Part shown: positions 10,865-23,274 of the stretch, piece by piece
Layout: each line of letters begins with the position of its first letter
How positions within the stretch are numbered: position 1 is the first letter of the stretch
Assembly: GCF_932526225.1 (NCBI RefSeq)
Contig: NC_064039.1
Location: 7,019,001 to 7,083,000 of the forward strand
Direction: 5' to 3'
DNA: 64,000 nt
Source of the DNA: Nematostella vectensis
Taxonomy: Eukaryota > Cnidaria > Anthozoa > Actiniaria > Edwardsiidae
The notes under the pieces: generated by a model
What the model was told of the DNA's origin: nothing
Seen by the model: the letters and a program-made list of their open reading frames with translations, nothing else
Database searches by the model: none
Position numbers and translations under genes: made by a program

Positions 10865-13800
10865 CTATAGAACAATGACCGCCAATTAGTCAAGTCAAGC
10901 TGAACAAATTTCCACGTTAAACGGAATACGTACCTTCGTTTCAGGTCCGTGGTGACGCTGGCTAAGTATTCAACGGACCCTTCTATGCTGCGTGTCTCAA
11001 CAAGGGTAAAATCTCTACTGGCACGAAGATCTTCTACAGCAGCCTGGCACAAGGGAAAAAATAATGGCAACTTGCATAAAAGGGAGTTGCTATTGTCAGT
11101 TTTGTCAGGTACTTTACCTAATGCGTAATATAGTGACAACAACTCGAAAGCATTAGCCATAATGAAAGTGTTGGCAAAACTACTTACCTCAACTTGCTCA
11201 ACGCTCGGGTTCCCACACTTTCCAACGCCATTACAGCCATCCATACAGCCCACACGGTAAGCCGCTGGTGTAGACTCTACCAAGTACTGCAGGCTTACAT
11301 CATCTGACAGGATCCCAAACTTGTCCCTAAAAGTTCACAGCACTGCAGCTATTTTTCTGCTTGGTGTATCGACCGTCTTTAATATTGTCAGTCAAGTCAT
11401 CTACTTACTTTGAAGCTAGTATCCTATCTTTCTGCTTGGTGTATGGACCATCTTTGATGCTGTCAGCCAAGTTATATTACTCACCTCCAAGCTAGTATCC
11501 TATCTTTACACTTGGTGTAACGACCATCCTTGATGCTGTAAACCATATCATCTATCTACCTCCAAGCTAGCATACTATCTTTCTTCTAGGTGAATCGACC
11601 ATCTTTGATGCTGTCAGTCAAGTCCTCTACTTACCTCCAAGCTAGCATCCTATCTTTCTGCTTGGTGTATCGACCATCCTTGATGCTGTCAGCCAAGTCA
11701 TCTGCCCTCTTACGCTCAAGCAAAACTGGAAGTGTATACTCACAGCCATTAGCTCTCCAAAGCCACTGGTAATCCCCACAGAGGAGGGAACGGGACTTGT
11801 GCTGTACGCCCCAATCATTTAGTCGTCTACTTAACTGTGTGACAAGAAAGCTAGCACTAATTAGAAAAGGCTTCCGAAAATTAAATTTGTCAAATCTTAG
11901 GTGGGCAATTATTAAAACTGCGTCACTCATTCAATTGTAACAAAGCTGTATTTAAATACGGTTTAAGAGTCATTAGCAAGGAAACCTGTTTAAGTTTTAT
12001 CATTAAGGACCAATCAAGATAAACAAAGTCCTAAATATACTATCAAAATATCCTAGAAAATGTAACTTGGTAGATCTCAAACAGTAAATATATATCCAAA
12101 AGGATTTTAATATTGTATTATATTGAATTAAATATACATACAAAAGGATTTTAATATTGTAGTTGAGAGCCAACTGACTAAGAAAATATGTATATGTAAA
12201 TTAAGGTTGAACCACACACCTCTCCTAATCGCACATTATCACCTCCAAGCTCATGGATATCAACCAGTAGAGTGACCCTGTGAAGAAACAATTATTTAAA
12301 CATTTAAACATTTATTGTAAACATGGAAACATTTCTTGTGTTACGAATATGGAATTTACATTTAAAGAAATTGAAAAAAATGTTAAAGTGTGTGAAAAAA
12401 AGTGCGAGAAGAGATGATATAATATATTTGCTAACAGCAACATAAGGACCACTATCTGCTCCTCCTCTTTAACAGGACAACATGCACTTCTCAACCCACT
12501 GCACCTACACTCAATAACTTACATCCACTGTTTAAAAAAAACAATTTGTAAGTAAACAGTTGGGTGATGTGGTCTCATACCCGTCATCTCCTGTATCTGT
12601 GCAGTAGAGAGAGTCAAATTGCTTGCTACTTGACTGTGCCGATATATTCTTGGCAGTGTTCTTTGAGACAGTTAGTCTTTGTGGGGCAGGAAGTATATGT
12701 GTTCCTAGAAATTATTCAATCATTTAAAAAACACATAGAAAAATTGGGAATAAATACATTTTTTGTGTGCACCTCTCAGACGATGAGCAACATCTTCCCC
12801 AGGTGGCAACAACTCATAAACTGTCTTCTTGCCTAATAGACAGGGAATAAATATTTATAAATACTGTAACATAAGAATTGTAAGAACTAAAGGAGCTTAT
12901 GGACTTGAGTAAACAAACCTCTGCTTCTTTTTTTGATGTATCCCCTACTAATCAAGACATTGATTCTCCACCAGGCAGGGCACATAGCTACAACAGAACA
13001 AAACAAAACATTCTAAGCAAAGGTTAAAAGGTACCTACCTAAGAAAGTGTCTATAAAAGGTGTTTAGAGATGGACTTCCCGGGATTTAATGAGGAGGGTG
13101 TGCTGTCAAAGGTATCATACTGAAAATGGTAGTATTTGACGATCTTTCAATAGGAAATGCCACTTTTTTGGCATCCATCAGGTGGAGTGCGCACACACCT
13201 TTGCTTGTTATAGTTTTACCTGCAGCTCCATCTAAGGTAGAAACGATGTTGAATTTCTCATCACAGATACATGCACATGCCTCTTTTAAATCATCTTCAG
13301 GAACAAGAGGCCTACCACCGTCGGACAAGCTATGAGTACATTAATGAAGTTGGTGTTAGAAGAAATCATCAGCATATGAGAGCATTAGCATTTGAGAGCC
13401 CACAGCTGAAAACTGATCATGACAGTGCATCTACTGCAGATAAAAGAGAATGATATAGGAGCAAAGCCTATATTAATGCACCATCAGTTGTACAATCCCT
13501 CTATTGAAATCAAAATCTCAAAAATCCCACTTTTAGGTGCATCTGCTTTCAAATAGATGTACACATTACATTATAATCAACGAGGTATATGGCCATATAC
13601 ATGATTGGGGGAGCTGAGTGAGCCAGAATTAAATAATCCAAAATAATCCAATGCCTCCCACTAAAAATACCCCCACACTGAATTAGATGACAAAAAATAC
13701 TTGAGTTTAAACACTCTCCCAAGTACCAAAGCAAAAAAAAAAAAAAAAAAAAAACACTTCACATCTTTGTTTAAGTTGATAGAAATGTCTTCCTGATACA

Positions 13801-14889
13801 AATTTATGTATTCTGATTACTAAAAAGTTTTTTTTTAACTGCCAAACACCTAAAAATACCACAAAGTGTTCCATCTCCATACATACAAGTTTGAAAATTT
13901 GAAGTTTGTAAATTTTCTCCCCCCACCTCAAAATAGGATACCTATGTAGGGTCCTATTATGCTAATATCTGAGTACCCCCTCTCCCACCAGGATCTCATC
14001 CTGCTTGAGAGTTTTTCCATTTATGTTGTTGTATAGATAAAAAACATACAACTTTTTTTCTTACCCTATTGCTTCACTTTCATTCAGTAATGCCACAAGC
14101 AGCCCTGATCCTGTGCTGGCATGACAACCTGAGGACAAACAGAAACCGTTGGCAAGAATTGAAGCAATCACTAACCAGGGCTTGGTTCCTAGAAAGCAGA
14201 TTAGTGCCAACACAGGGATAAGATTTGCTATTGGGACATTTGATGGGATAAGAATGTTATTACCCCCTGGGTTAATATCTGCTTTCTAGGAACCGGGCCC
14301 AGGTCTATGGTCTGCATTGGAAGTACCTCATCTGTATAATTCCATACAATACCAATATCCTAAACAGAGCAAGGTGTGTTTTATGCTTTTCCGTTGAAAT
14401 GTTGCTAGCTTTTAACAGCTGACATAGCATCAAATTGGAGAGCTGAAAATTGAACTTGGAGTTGATTGGTTTACAAGAAAAAGGCATTACCTGGATTTGG
14501 TGGCTCAACACTGTACTTATCATCTTTTATGATCTCGTCCAACCTAGTTTTAATTATTTTCCCAATCTGTCATGACAACATAAAACAAGTTCAAATTATT
14601 AGTTAAGTTAATAAAGAAAATTGGATACAAGGTCATCATAACAATGTATTCAGAGAAAAAGATGTAAAAACTACAGAAACAACAGGTGTCAAAGACCTGC
14701 CGTCCTATCCTACGATTTAAAAGAACATACCCCTTCGAGTTGAGAAGCCTGTTTGGGTGACTTTATAGGTCCTTCAGCCAGAGACAATGATACAATAGCT
14801 TTAGAAGTCCACTCAGCAGCCTGTTTATTAAACTGGTGACGACGCTGTGAATGCTCAGCCTTAATCAGACCTCTTATAAATTTGTACTT
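9190..14889 (-). CDS. MUS81: MUS81-like structure-specific endonuclease with UIM/UBA/SIM tail
   Basis: Exons: 14889-14731, 14566-14491, 14128-14065, 13329-13220, 12987-12919, 12832-12773, 12706-12523, 12277-12220, 11834-11635, 11326-11188, 11043-10934, 10864-9190. Phases close over all 12 (2904 bp, 967 residues plus stop); a short first exon with the start codon is not located. Residues about 1-80 match the MUS81 N-terminal helical domain, about 80-175 the winged helix (LVPEDDLKEA; WWRINVLISRGYIKK). The ERCC4-type nuclease domain (about 241-405) keeps VDIHE, GDY (280-282) and ERKRADD (300-306), satisfying GDXnERKX3D, so catalysis is predicted. SVEYLASVTTDLKR ends the recognisable MUS81 part. 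No C-terminal (HhH)2 domain follows. Instead one long exon encodes five UIMs (near residues 491, 541, 593, 649, 703), a UBA-like segment (about 908-950) and C-terminal VIDLT. Family role: cleavage of branched DNA at stalled forks and in recombination, with an EME partner. The 12523 boundary is chosen because it alone keeps phase. Confidence 0.85.
11361..11709 (-). repeat. 75-bp tandem duplication of an exon end and its splice donor
   Basis: Five copies (starts near 11361, 11436, 11512, 11587, 11662) repeat the last about 65 bp of the MUS81 nuclease exon (DLADSIKDGRYTKQKDRM) together with its GT donor. The outermost copy is the functional exon end (donor after 11635). The other four lie in the following intron with diverged coding and donor sequence (GTAAGT, GTAGAT, GTGAGT, GTAAGT variants). 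Reading through the first donor meets an immediate TAG. Confidence 0.85.
13733..13754. repeat. poly-A run in MUS81 intron
   Basis: A homopolymer of over 20 A within the intron between the exons at 14128-14065 and 13329-13220. No retroposed gene is recognisable next to it. Confidence 0.8.
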
Positions 14890-15160
14890 CTGCAAAGCAT
14901 AAAATCCATCCTAGCCAAAGTGCAAATGTATAGATATTCTGTATTTGTGTTTATCTATAATACACCAAAAACTGTTAATCTACTCTGCTAAATTTTCTTC
15001 TTCTACTGTCCTGAAGAAGTCTTTTAAAAGACAGAAATTTGGCAGAGTCTTCTGGCTCTTGAAAACAACAATTTGGGCTTTTTGTATTTATATGTGTTTA
15101 TGTATAGATAGTCGGTATTTGTGTTTTTGAATTATGCTAGAGTAATGGGTGATCTCACCT

Positions 15161-15385
15161 CTTTTAGAGTATAAAATTTCAACCAACTACCACCCCTTAG
15201 GGGGTGCTGAAGGATTTTGCCATCTCTTAGGGTATAAAATTTGACCAACTGCAACTCTAAAGGGGATGTTAAACATTTTTTTTAATTATGTAATCTCTTA
15301 GGGTATAAAATTCGACCAATTGCTATATCTAAGGAGGTGTTAAATGTTTTTTTTCCAATACTGCCAACTCTAAGGGTTATAAAAT
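15161..15385. repeat. four degenerate direct repeats, period 62-73 bp
   Basis: CTCTTAGGGTATAAAATT-type segments start near 15161, 15223, 15295 and 15368. Each is followed by an ACCAACTGC-like stretch and a (G)GGGGTGTTAAA-like stretch. They lie upstream (5') of the identified MUS81 exons and carry no coding signal. A poly-C run follows near 15450. Confidence 0.7.
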
Positions 15386-16081
15386 CTCTTAATAATTTCT
15401 GTTGACCATGCCAAAGTGCCCTCCCTTAAATCGATTTTGCTGGCAACCCCCCCCCCCCCCCGGCTAGTGATATACTACAAGAGAGAAGGATTCCATCTTA
15501 GACACTACTGCTCCAAAAAGATAGTGAATTGCTACTCAGCACCATGCCCTTGTCCTGGTTACCTAGAAAAACTCCCAGTTTAGCTCAGAATTTCCTGGTT
15601 TTGCAAGGCAAACATTTCCCTGTCTTTGAAAGGCCATGGAGTTTCACTATGTTATGGTTTGGTGTAGTGGGTGAAATGTAAAAGACAAAATTAATTTCCA
15701 TGTGCCATTTTGTTGTGTCTGCGGTTAATATGCTATTTAGTAGCATCACCCTTGATAAAACACCCTATTAATGGACTATGCAATGCATTTGCAGTCACTA
15801 CTGTGCATGGCATGCCTGCTGGTCCACAGGCATGCAGCATTGGAAAGGCCCTGGGTCCCTAAGGATACTACAGACCATTTTAGGTAGTGCAGGCAACTGT
15901 GGGCAGTATTTTGCAGTGTTTCTATCCTGATCAATTTGATGATGATGACGATGATCATATTGACAGGGGTAACTTGATAACCAGCGGTGCATTGGTACCA
16001 CCATCCTACCGTCATCTGACTGCTAGCCTGCTCAACAATGGTTCGGAAAGAAGAGAGACAGAGATGCGGTACGCCACAAGG

Positions 16082-16185
16082 TGTGGTATTCAGTATACCT
16101 GTGTAGCGCCCGCATTGCATGTTGGGGCACGTGTTTGTAACTGAGTTGAGTGAGTCGCCATTTTGAATTTTGAGCGGATACTACA
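16082..16185 (+). repeat. 5' LTR (shortened)
   Basis: 104 bp, closely matching the 3' LTR except that about 37 bp are missing before the terminal GAGCGGATACTACA. The missing part includes the AATAAA present in the 3' copy at about 19455. The inverse YY1-type motif CGCCATTTTG lies at about 16157. Confidence 0.9.
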
Positions 16186-16210
16186 TGGTGGCAGCGTTTT
16201 AAAAGCAGAA

Positions 16211-16846
16211 ATGCCGGACCCAGAAGATGCCTCTAGCTCTCATAAACTCCAGATACAGTTTCCTCTTCCGGAAACGTTCGCTTCGGGCAAACAGGGCCTC
16301 GAGCAAATTGAGAACTGGACGAAATGGATCAAGACATTTGAACGATACAGGACTGCTTCGGGACTCAAAGACAAGACAGATACCGAGCAGGTCAGCACTC
16401 TACTCTACGCTATGGGAGACTGTGCTGATGATATTTTAGCGACGTTGAAAGTCGACAAATCGAAGGTGAGTTATAGTGAGATGAAAACAGCACTCGAGAC
16501 ATATTTTGGCGCACGCCGAAACGTTGTTGTGGACAGGGCTCGATTCAACAGGCGAGTTCAGAAGCCAGGTGAGTCCATTGACTCCTTCATACAAGATTTA
16601 TATCGCCTAGCAGATGAATGCAATTACTCTACTCTGAAAGAAGAGTTGATTCGAGATTGCCTCGTAGTGGGACTTTTAGACGAAAATCTCTCAGACAGAC
16701 TGCGACAGAAAGCAGATCTAACTCTTGCCCAGGCTATTGAACGGTGTAGAATGAACGAGATGAGAAAGGAGAACAGAGATCTGGTTCTGGGGGAGATAAA
16801 CAAGTCTGATTCTAGTGCGAATCTGCGTGGATCTAACTCAGCTTAA
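16211..16846 (+). pseudogene. retrotransposon gag, truncated
   Basis: The start codon at 16211 is followed by the typical gypsy capsid segment (WTKWIKTFERYRTASGL; VSTLLYAMGD; GESIDSFIQDLYRLADECNY; DLTLAQAIERC). Gag similarity ends near 16815, where a deletion joins out-of-frame pol sequence. No CCHC knuckle remains. It once encoded the particle-forming capsid protein. Confidence 0.85.
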
Positions 16847-19221
16847 TGAAGGGGTCAAGTGGGAAATACAACCGATGCCATCTGTGGATGAAAGTTTATC
16901 CAAACTATCCCAGGGGAAGGTCTTTAGTAAACTCGACGCTAATAGTGGGTTTTGGCAAGTTCCCCTTGATGAACAGTCAAAATTATTGACCACATTCATA
17001 ACCCCCTTTGGCAGATTTTGTTTCAACAGGCTGCCATTTGAGATCAGCAGCGCACCTGAGTTCTTCCAACGCGCCATGCCTGGTATCCTGGAGGGACTAG
17101 ATGGTGTAGTGTGCCAGATGGACGACATCTTAATCCATGGGAAGGACCAAGCAGAACATGACAAACGTGTACGAGCGGTCCTAAACCGTACCCAGGATGC
17201 AGGGATGACACTAAACAGCAAATGCGAGTTTAACAAACGATCAATCAAGTTCCTGGCACACATCATTTACGGTAGTGGCATTTACGTCGACCCCAGTAAG
17301 ACAGATGCCATCACCGTCACAGAGCTCCAAAGGTTCCTAGGTATGGTCAACCATGTTGCTAAGTTCGTGCCTAGACTAGCGGATCTCAACGGTCCACTGC
17401 GCCAGCTGCTTCATAAAGATGCACAGTGGCTATGGGGTCCAGACCAGCAACAGGCATTCCAAAGGATTAAGGAGGTGTTAGCGCTCTACAGTCCGAAGCG
17501 TTAGGCCATAATCGCAGCAGATGCATCAAACGCAGGAATTGGTGCAGTCCTAATACAAATAGCGAACGATAGCTCCCGTCGTCCTGTGTACTACGCGTCC
17601 CGTTCTCTGTCGGAGACAGAGCAGAGGTAAGCGGTTATTGAAAAGGAAGCCTTAGCAGCTACTTGGGCCTGTGAAAGGTTTGCGCAGTATGTGTTAGGTC
17701 TTAAGTTCAAGCTAGAGACAGATCACAAACCTCTAGTAACTTTGCTTAATACAACTGAATTATGAAAGATGCTGCCTCGCATCCAGGGATTCCGACTTAG
17801 ACTAATGCGTTTCAGTCCACATGTAGTCTATGTTCCAGGTAAACAGCAGCTCACAGCGGATGCACTGTCGAGAGCGCCAGTAGGAAAGCCACTACCGGAA
17901 GACGTCATGTTGGTTGAAGAAGTTGAGAGCTATGTGGGTAAGACATTGCATGGACTTCCTGCAACGCCAAACCGTCTCACAGAAATGCGCGAAGCGCAGA
18001 AAGCAGATAAAGAGTGCTCCCTCATTTGCAGGTATTGTATGGAAGGATGGCCTGTTTATATGTTACATAGGCCCCTCATGCAGCCATATTGGGAGGCACA
18101 GAGCCACCTAGCAGTTGTGCGGATCGTCATACCCCAGTTCCTGAGGCTTGAAATCCTCAATTGCGTCCACACCGGACACCTTGGTATAACCAAGTGTAGA
18201 GCAAGGGCTCGCAGCTCCGTATGGTGGCCAGGGCTTTCTACCAGTATTCAAGAAATAGTTTCTAAGTGCGGCACATGTGCAAAGGTTAAACAAGACCAGC
18301 GTGAGCCACTCCTGCCAAGTTCCTTTCCATCACGCCCATGAGAGAGAATTAGTATGGATCTATTCAATTACCAAGGTAAAATCCACTAATTAATGTTGAT
18401 TACTATTCTCGTTGGATAGAGATAAAGAGACTTTACAGTGAAACATCTGAAAATGTTATCAATGTTCTTAAGGAACTATTTGCAACACACGGAATTCCAG
18501 ACATTGCTATTTCGGACAATGGTCCTCAGGTTGTCTTGGAAATATTCAGCAAGTTTGCAGATACATACGCCTTTATCCATTATACTAGCTCACCTAAGTA
18601 TGCTCCTGCTAATGGAGAAGCAGAGAGAGCGGTTCGTACGATTAAGGAACTGTTAAGAAGAACAAGGACATTGGTCTTGCTCTCTTGTTGTATCGCTCTA
18701 CACCTTTACAGAATGGTTTATCGCCAAGTGAGCCTCTCATGGGGCGAAAGCTTAAAACGCAGCTACCTGTACCGCCAAGCACGCTACAGCCGAGAAATAT
18801 GTCTTCCGACGTAAAGGCTGTAAGAGCGAAGGAAGAAACATACAGAAACAAGCAAGAGGTTTCCTTCAACAGACGACATCGAGCCAGAGAGTTATCGTCT
18901 CTAAATCCTGGTAACACTGTGTGGGTCAAAAACCAATCGAAACTAGGCAAAGTGCTATCACCGACACAGTACCCCAGATCATATCTGGTGAAAACGGGTG
19001 AAGGGATTCTTTGCAGGAATCGGTCAGCTCTGGTATCCACCACCGAAGAGCATACGGCGGAACCAACCGAACAAGCAGACGACACCGATGAAGAGTGGCT
19101 GAGTCCTCAGCCGCCTTCGCCAACAATCAGTGCAGAGTCGTCTACCCCAGCGAACACTCGTGTATCTCAGACAACCCCATCTGGTCGAATTGTCAGACCT
19201 CCAAAGCATTTGGACTTGTGA
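16815..19221 (+). pseudogene. retrotransposon pol (RT, RNase H, integrase), broken
   Basis: RT begins internally at RICVDLTQLNEG, keeps KLDANSGFWQ and the catalytic MDDILI, then passes into RNase H ([19 protein letters not shown]). In-frame stops lie at 17502-17504 (TAG), 17628-17630 (TAA), 17763-17765 (TGA) and 18339-18341 (TGA). Integrase shows an HHCC zinc module (HTGHLG to CGTC) and the core acidic positions (MDLF, SDNGPQ, NGEAERAV), split over at least two frame changes between 18340 and 18690. The final open part 18685-19221 is the integrase C-terminal tail. Confidence 0.88.
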
Positions 19222-19369
19222 GGACAGTATGAACATTTGAACACTACGAACATTAGCTATACAGTAGGCTTTATTAGTTGTTTCTAGAACATGTTACAGT
19301 TTAGACGTTAAGCTTGCTTCAGCTCACAAAATTTGTTATTAAGTATGGCAGTCCATACTTGGGGGAAGA

Positions 19370-19510
19370 TGTAGTATTCGGTATACCTGTGTAGTGCCCG
19401 CATTGCATGTTGGGGCACGTGTTTGTAACTGAGTTGAGTGAGTCGCCATCTTGAATAAAACATTGAGTTTGTACACTCGGTTTTCCCTCTCACTACGAGC
19501 GGATACTACA
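19370..19510 (+). repeat. 3' LTR
   Basis: 141 bp, TGTAGTATTC to GGATACTACA. It carries AATAAA near 19455 and CGCCATCTTG near 19443, which on the other strand is a YY1-type CAAGATGGCG. The CAAGG target duplication follows immediately. Confidence 0.92.
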
Positions 19511-19791
19511 CAAGGGAGAGGGAATGTGGAAGGGCTTGCAGTTGACCCTTTGTTTTTTTTGTATAAACATTCTTTTGGTGAACGTTTATGCTAATGAGGT
19601 AAATCACATTCTGATTGGTTGAGAAGCCTTGCACATGCTAGTCGAGGTGTCAATCATTTTTAGGTGTTTTAAATGAAAAACATTTTCAGTATTCCTTCTC
19701 ATTGAAATTTCTTTGATTTTTAGCTATGGAAGCTGGGTAATTTTGCCACTAAAAGTTTATTGCCTACGCCAGGGGCGTGAATAAACCGTTA

Positions 19792-19995
19792 GGCCTAGTG
19801 TACACTAGCGACATATCGACATAACCACATGGGCGCGAGTTTTATCTTCGACATAACGACATGGACATAACGACATAAGAAAAAAACACATGTTTTTTCT
19901 TATGTATGTCATTATGTCCATGTCGTTATGTCGGGCTAAACATAGTGCGCGCACCCATGTCGTTATGTTGTTATGTTGCTAGTGTGCACTAGGCA
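19792..19995. mobile_element. 204-bp foldback MITE with TTA duplication
   Basis: GGCCTAGTGTACACTAGC at the left end pairs with the inverse of GCTAGTGTGCACTAGGCA at the right end. Subterminal CGACATAACGACAT blocks also pair, so nearly the whole element is one hairpin. TTA flanks both ends (19789-19791, 19996-19998), consistent with a PIF/Harbinger-like insertion. No coding capacity. Confidence 0.85.
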
Positions 19996-19998
19996 TTA

Positions 19999-22900
19999 TG
20001 GAACGTGATCTTACGCGCGAGCTGATTTTGAGACGGCTACGTGCGAAGGCTACCTGATTGAAACCGTTGTATGGAATACAAATTCACAAAAATTGTTACA
20101 CAAAGAGTGGGAGCTCAGCACAATGAGGCAATCGGGTATGGATTCAGTCAAAATCGATTGAAAGTCGAAAAAGATTCAAAGATTGTTGATAGTTGAGTAC
20201 AGCGAACAAGCATTAACCAAAACATCAGACTTACCAAGTCAGGATAGACGCGATTTCTTCCCGTTTTCGGCATATTTTCATCTTGGGGATATAGACCACA
20301 TAAAATTCGTTTCTCGACTTTGCTTTTCAAAAAGAAACGCTTTTATGCCTCATTTCACTAGCACAAACAAATGTTTAGACGTTTGTAGTTTAACGGTTCG
20401 CGCCCCCTTCGTAGCCAGGGGACTGGGAGAGACTACAATTCACAGCACAGGAAACCCAATTTGGTAGACCATTTCTTAGCATTCTGCCTCTTTCAACTCA
20501 GTGCTATGCTCCCATGATTCAATGATTTATGGTTGGAATTTGATTTTTTCCCCTCTACTTGTAATAATAACATCATAACATAGCTGTCGACTCACCCGCA
20601 TTGGGCAGGTATCCGAGATTTTGGACCTCATCACAATCCTAATCTTTGTGAGAATGTTCATACATCCTCTGTATTTTCAGATATTTACTGTATTTCACCC
20701 GATTTTACAAGATTTCTGTCCAAGCTGGGTTACCAGCTATGCCATAATAACAATTGTGATAGCAAGAATACTTTTCAGAGCCCGTAGAAAGGACCGGGAA
20801 AACCTGTGTCAGCGGCGTAGCCAGGATTTTTAACAGGAGGGGACCCAAAAGGGATTTTCAAGGCCATTATCTCCTGTATCTTGTCTATGTATATTGTCCT
20901 GTATATTGTCTTATACATTTACTGTATTTTTGGCTGCTAAAAGAGGGGGCGTTTATCTTGGAAGTTGGCAGAAGCAGATATTATTCATGGTAATGGACTA
21001 GGTGGCCTCATTTTATAATTGCAAAAATTATTATTCAGTGGGCCAGCACCCAGAGGCCTTAGTTGTCTATGATCACGCAATGGTCGCGCAAAAAATAGAC
21101 AGTGCATGGATCAGATAATTTTATTTCTACATAACTTAAAATAAAGCTGGAAAAAGCATAGTTAAAATTGTTTTGTGTAAATTAGCGCTTTGTGAGCGCA
21201 TAGCCACGTACCAATCATAACGTGCATGCCAGTCGATACCCATGGTGTTACGACTGTTTCTACACGAAATTTGAAATATTTTAAACTAAACTTACCAAAA
21301 GACAGCATTTTTAATCCGTTGAGAACCCCCCCTCCAATCGTTTATTACACGTGAATTTGACAACAACAAGGCGTGTTCTAAGTTCTAAGGCAATTTTATT
21401 GACAACATTTCACACCAAAAAGCCGCTTTACTCGACCGCTCTCAGAACAGCCGAATTCCGAGCTAACAAGCAACCATTGCCTGGGCTACCTGTGAATAGG
21501 CCAATATGTCTTCTTTTACACTTTGCGCTCTTCTTGCGATAACAAGTGGGTTTAATTAACACTAGGACAAAGACTCCGACCTATCGGAGCGCGAAAATTC
21601 AAAATATTTATCTCGAAACTGAGAAAAGTGCCAAAAGACAATATCCTTTTTAGTGCAACCCCTGCCTGGACTTATTTTATTGTGTTTAGTCAGGCAATGT
21701 CGAACGTCAAATTAGGACGAAAAATAGACTTTGATACCTCTATGCACGAAAATGAAAAATATTTTTATTTTCTCAAAAATCAAGTAGTCATGATTCAGCA
21801 AGGACGATTTCACTTTGGTTTGGTATTCCTTTACCCTCCTCCACATCAATGATGTGGAGCAAAGTAAACGAGCGACACAGAAAGCTCTACGCAGGAAGGT
21901 AATTGGTAATTCCTTTGGCTGGACTTGTCTGCTTGAGGTAGTCATGCAATACTCAGCCACCAATCAGAATGAAACGCGAGCATTGATGCCCCCTAGCGAT
22001 ACAACACCTCCGGTCACGGAAAGTTCAAGATCATGTAATCATTTTGCTATAAGGAAAGTAGGAAATTACAGCCCTTTGACAGAGGTCTAAAGGTTAAAGA
22101 TATCGGATTGGCAGAGTCTTCTTTAATCTCGCGTCTATACACAATAGAGATTTGATGATAAAAAAAAATGTATGTTTCATTTGTGGAATAACACCTCACC
22201 AACTAGTAGTTGGCTCGGTCACATATTTTGCTCGGTTTGAGATCCTAAAACCCTGAACTTGAATTAAATGTTTCCATTGGATTAACAGTCTATTCTAGTT
22301 TTTCCCGTTATAAAGGCCATAGACAGTCCAATAAATACACAAGTCGTAACTTTGGTGATCTAAATATTGATTCAAGAAAGGTCATTGCACCTAGCAATCA
22401 AATGTTTGTCATCATTCCGTTCAAAAGAAAGGCCATTTCATCGACCGTAAATACTCCAAACAACCTATTACGCGTGGAAAGAAAAGTCCCTTTGTTAGTG
22501 CCTTTTGTGCAGGACCAACCTTTTTCTGAGTATTCCCTGAGGACGGATAAAATTGACGTTAAACGTTTGTAGTTTATTGTAATAGATTACACAAGCGCAC
22601 AAAAATCTTTTATTTGTGCTACCTCTCAAATCTTTGACGCAAACCCGTGGGCGAATAAGGTTAAGACAAGGTTAGACGTGCCCAGTCCCGTATCCTACAA
22701 AATGCTGATTTGCAATTTCTGTTATTGTTTCTCGCATGACTTACGTATATGTCAGGGGACCTAAATAGTCTTTCATCCCGCTGTCAAAAATGCTCCACGT
22801 GACACATGATACCATCTCCTCCAGAAATTTCTTAAAAATCCTTTAGCACAGCTATAAGATATTCCGTTTTTTCTGGTATAGTATGTCTTCTACAATTCAA

Positions 22901-23274
22901 TAATTCACTTCAAATATTTTTCTAGCATTTATTGCGTCAATAATAATGATTTAAGTGAATTTCTGTCAGTCTATCTTTATTTCACTTCTTTGCCCATGTG
23001 GAACATCTAGCTGCACATGTGGGTTCACACGTTGAACAGCATCCTTGTTTTTGATTGGCTATTGCTGAATTTGATCGCCCCTCGTGACTCTTTCTTTGTT
23101 TTTGCACCAATCAAATTAAAGCTTAGGGCTACGATTTCCATGACGTCTAGCGCGTGACAGAGTTCTTGTTTTCGTTTTCACATAAACAGTACTTTACGAC
23201 TCCGCAAAGCGGTTGGAAATTTTTTGCTGTGAAGATCTCTTCGCTCTTTTTGGAGCGTTCTAACCATCAAAAAC
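19999..23274. other. intergenic, no recognisable gene
   Basis: Only short open frames without similarity I recognise. E-box CACGTG palindromes lie at 21348-21353 and 22796-22801. A short GGCGTAGCCAGGATTTTT stretch near 20814 resembles the end of a dispersed repeat. The last few hundred bases probably include the MXD promoter and 5' UTR. Confidence 0.5.

Larger units (their letters stand above)
16082..19510 (+). mobile_element. Ty3/gypsy-type LTR retrotransposon, decayed
   Basis: A complete provirus-like unit. The 5' LTR (16082-16185) and 3' LTR (19370-19510) both start TGTRGTATTC and end GGATACTACA, and the element is bounded by the 5-bp target duplication CAAGG (16077-16081 and 19511-19515). 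The primer-binding region TGGTGGCAGCG begins directly after the 5' LTR at 16186, and a purine tract TTGGGGGAAGA precedes the 3' LTR. Domain order is gag, RT, RNase H, zinc-binding integrase, integrase core, and basic tail: gypsy order. A deletion joins gag directly to mid-RT, removing the nucleocapsid knuckle, protease and RT start. Stops and frameshifts make it non-functional. Confidence 0.93.

Noticed and set aside
13086-13328. Independent small gene on the minus strand
   Set aside because: Only 13329-13220 is coding; it is the winged-helix exon of MUS81 and is required to keep phase between its neighbours.
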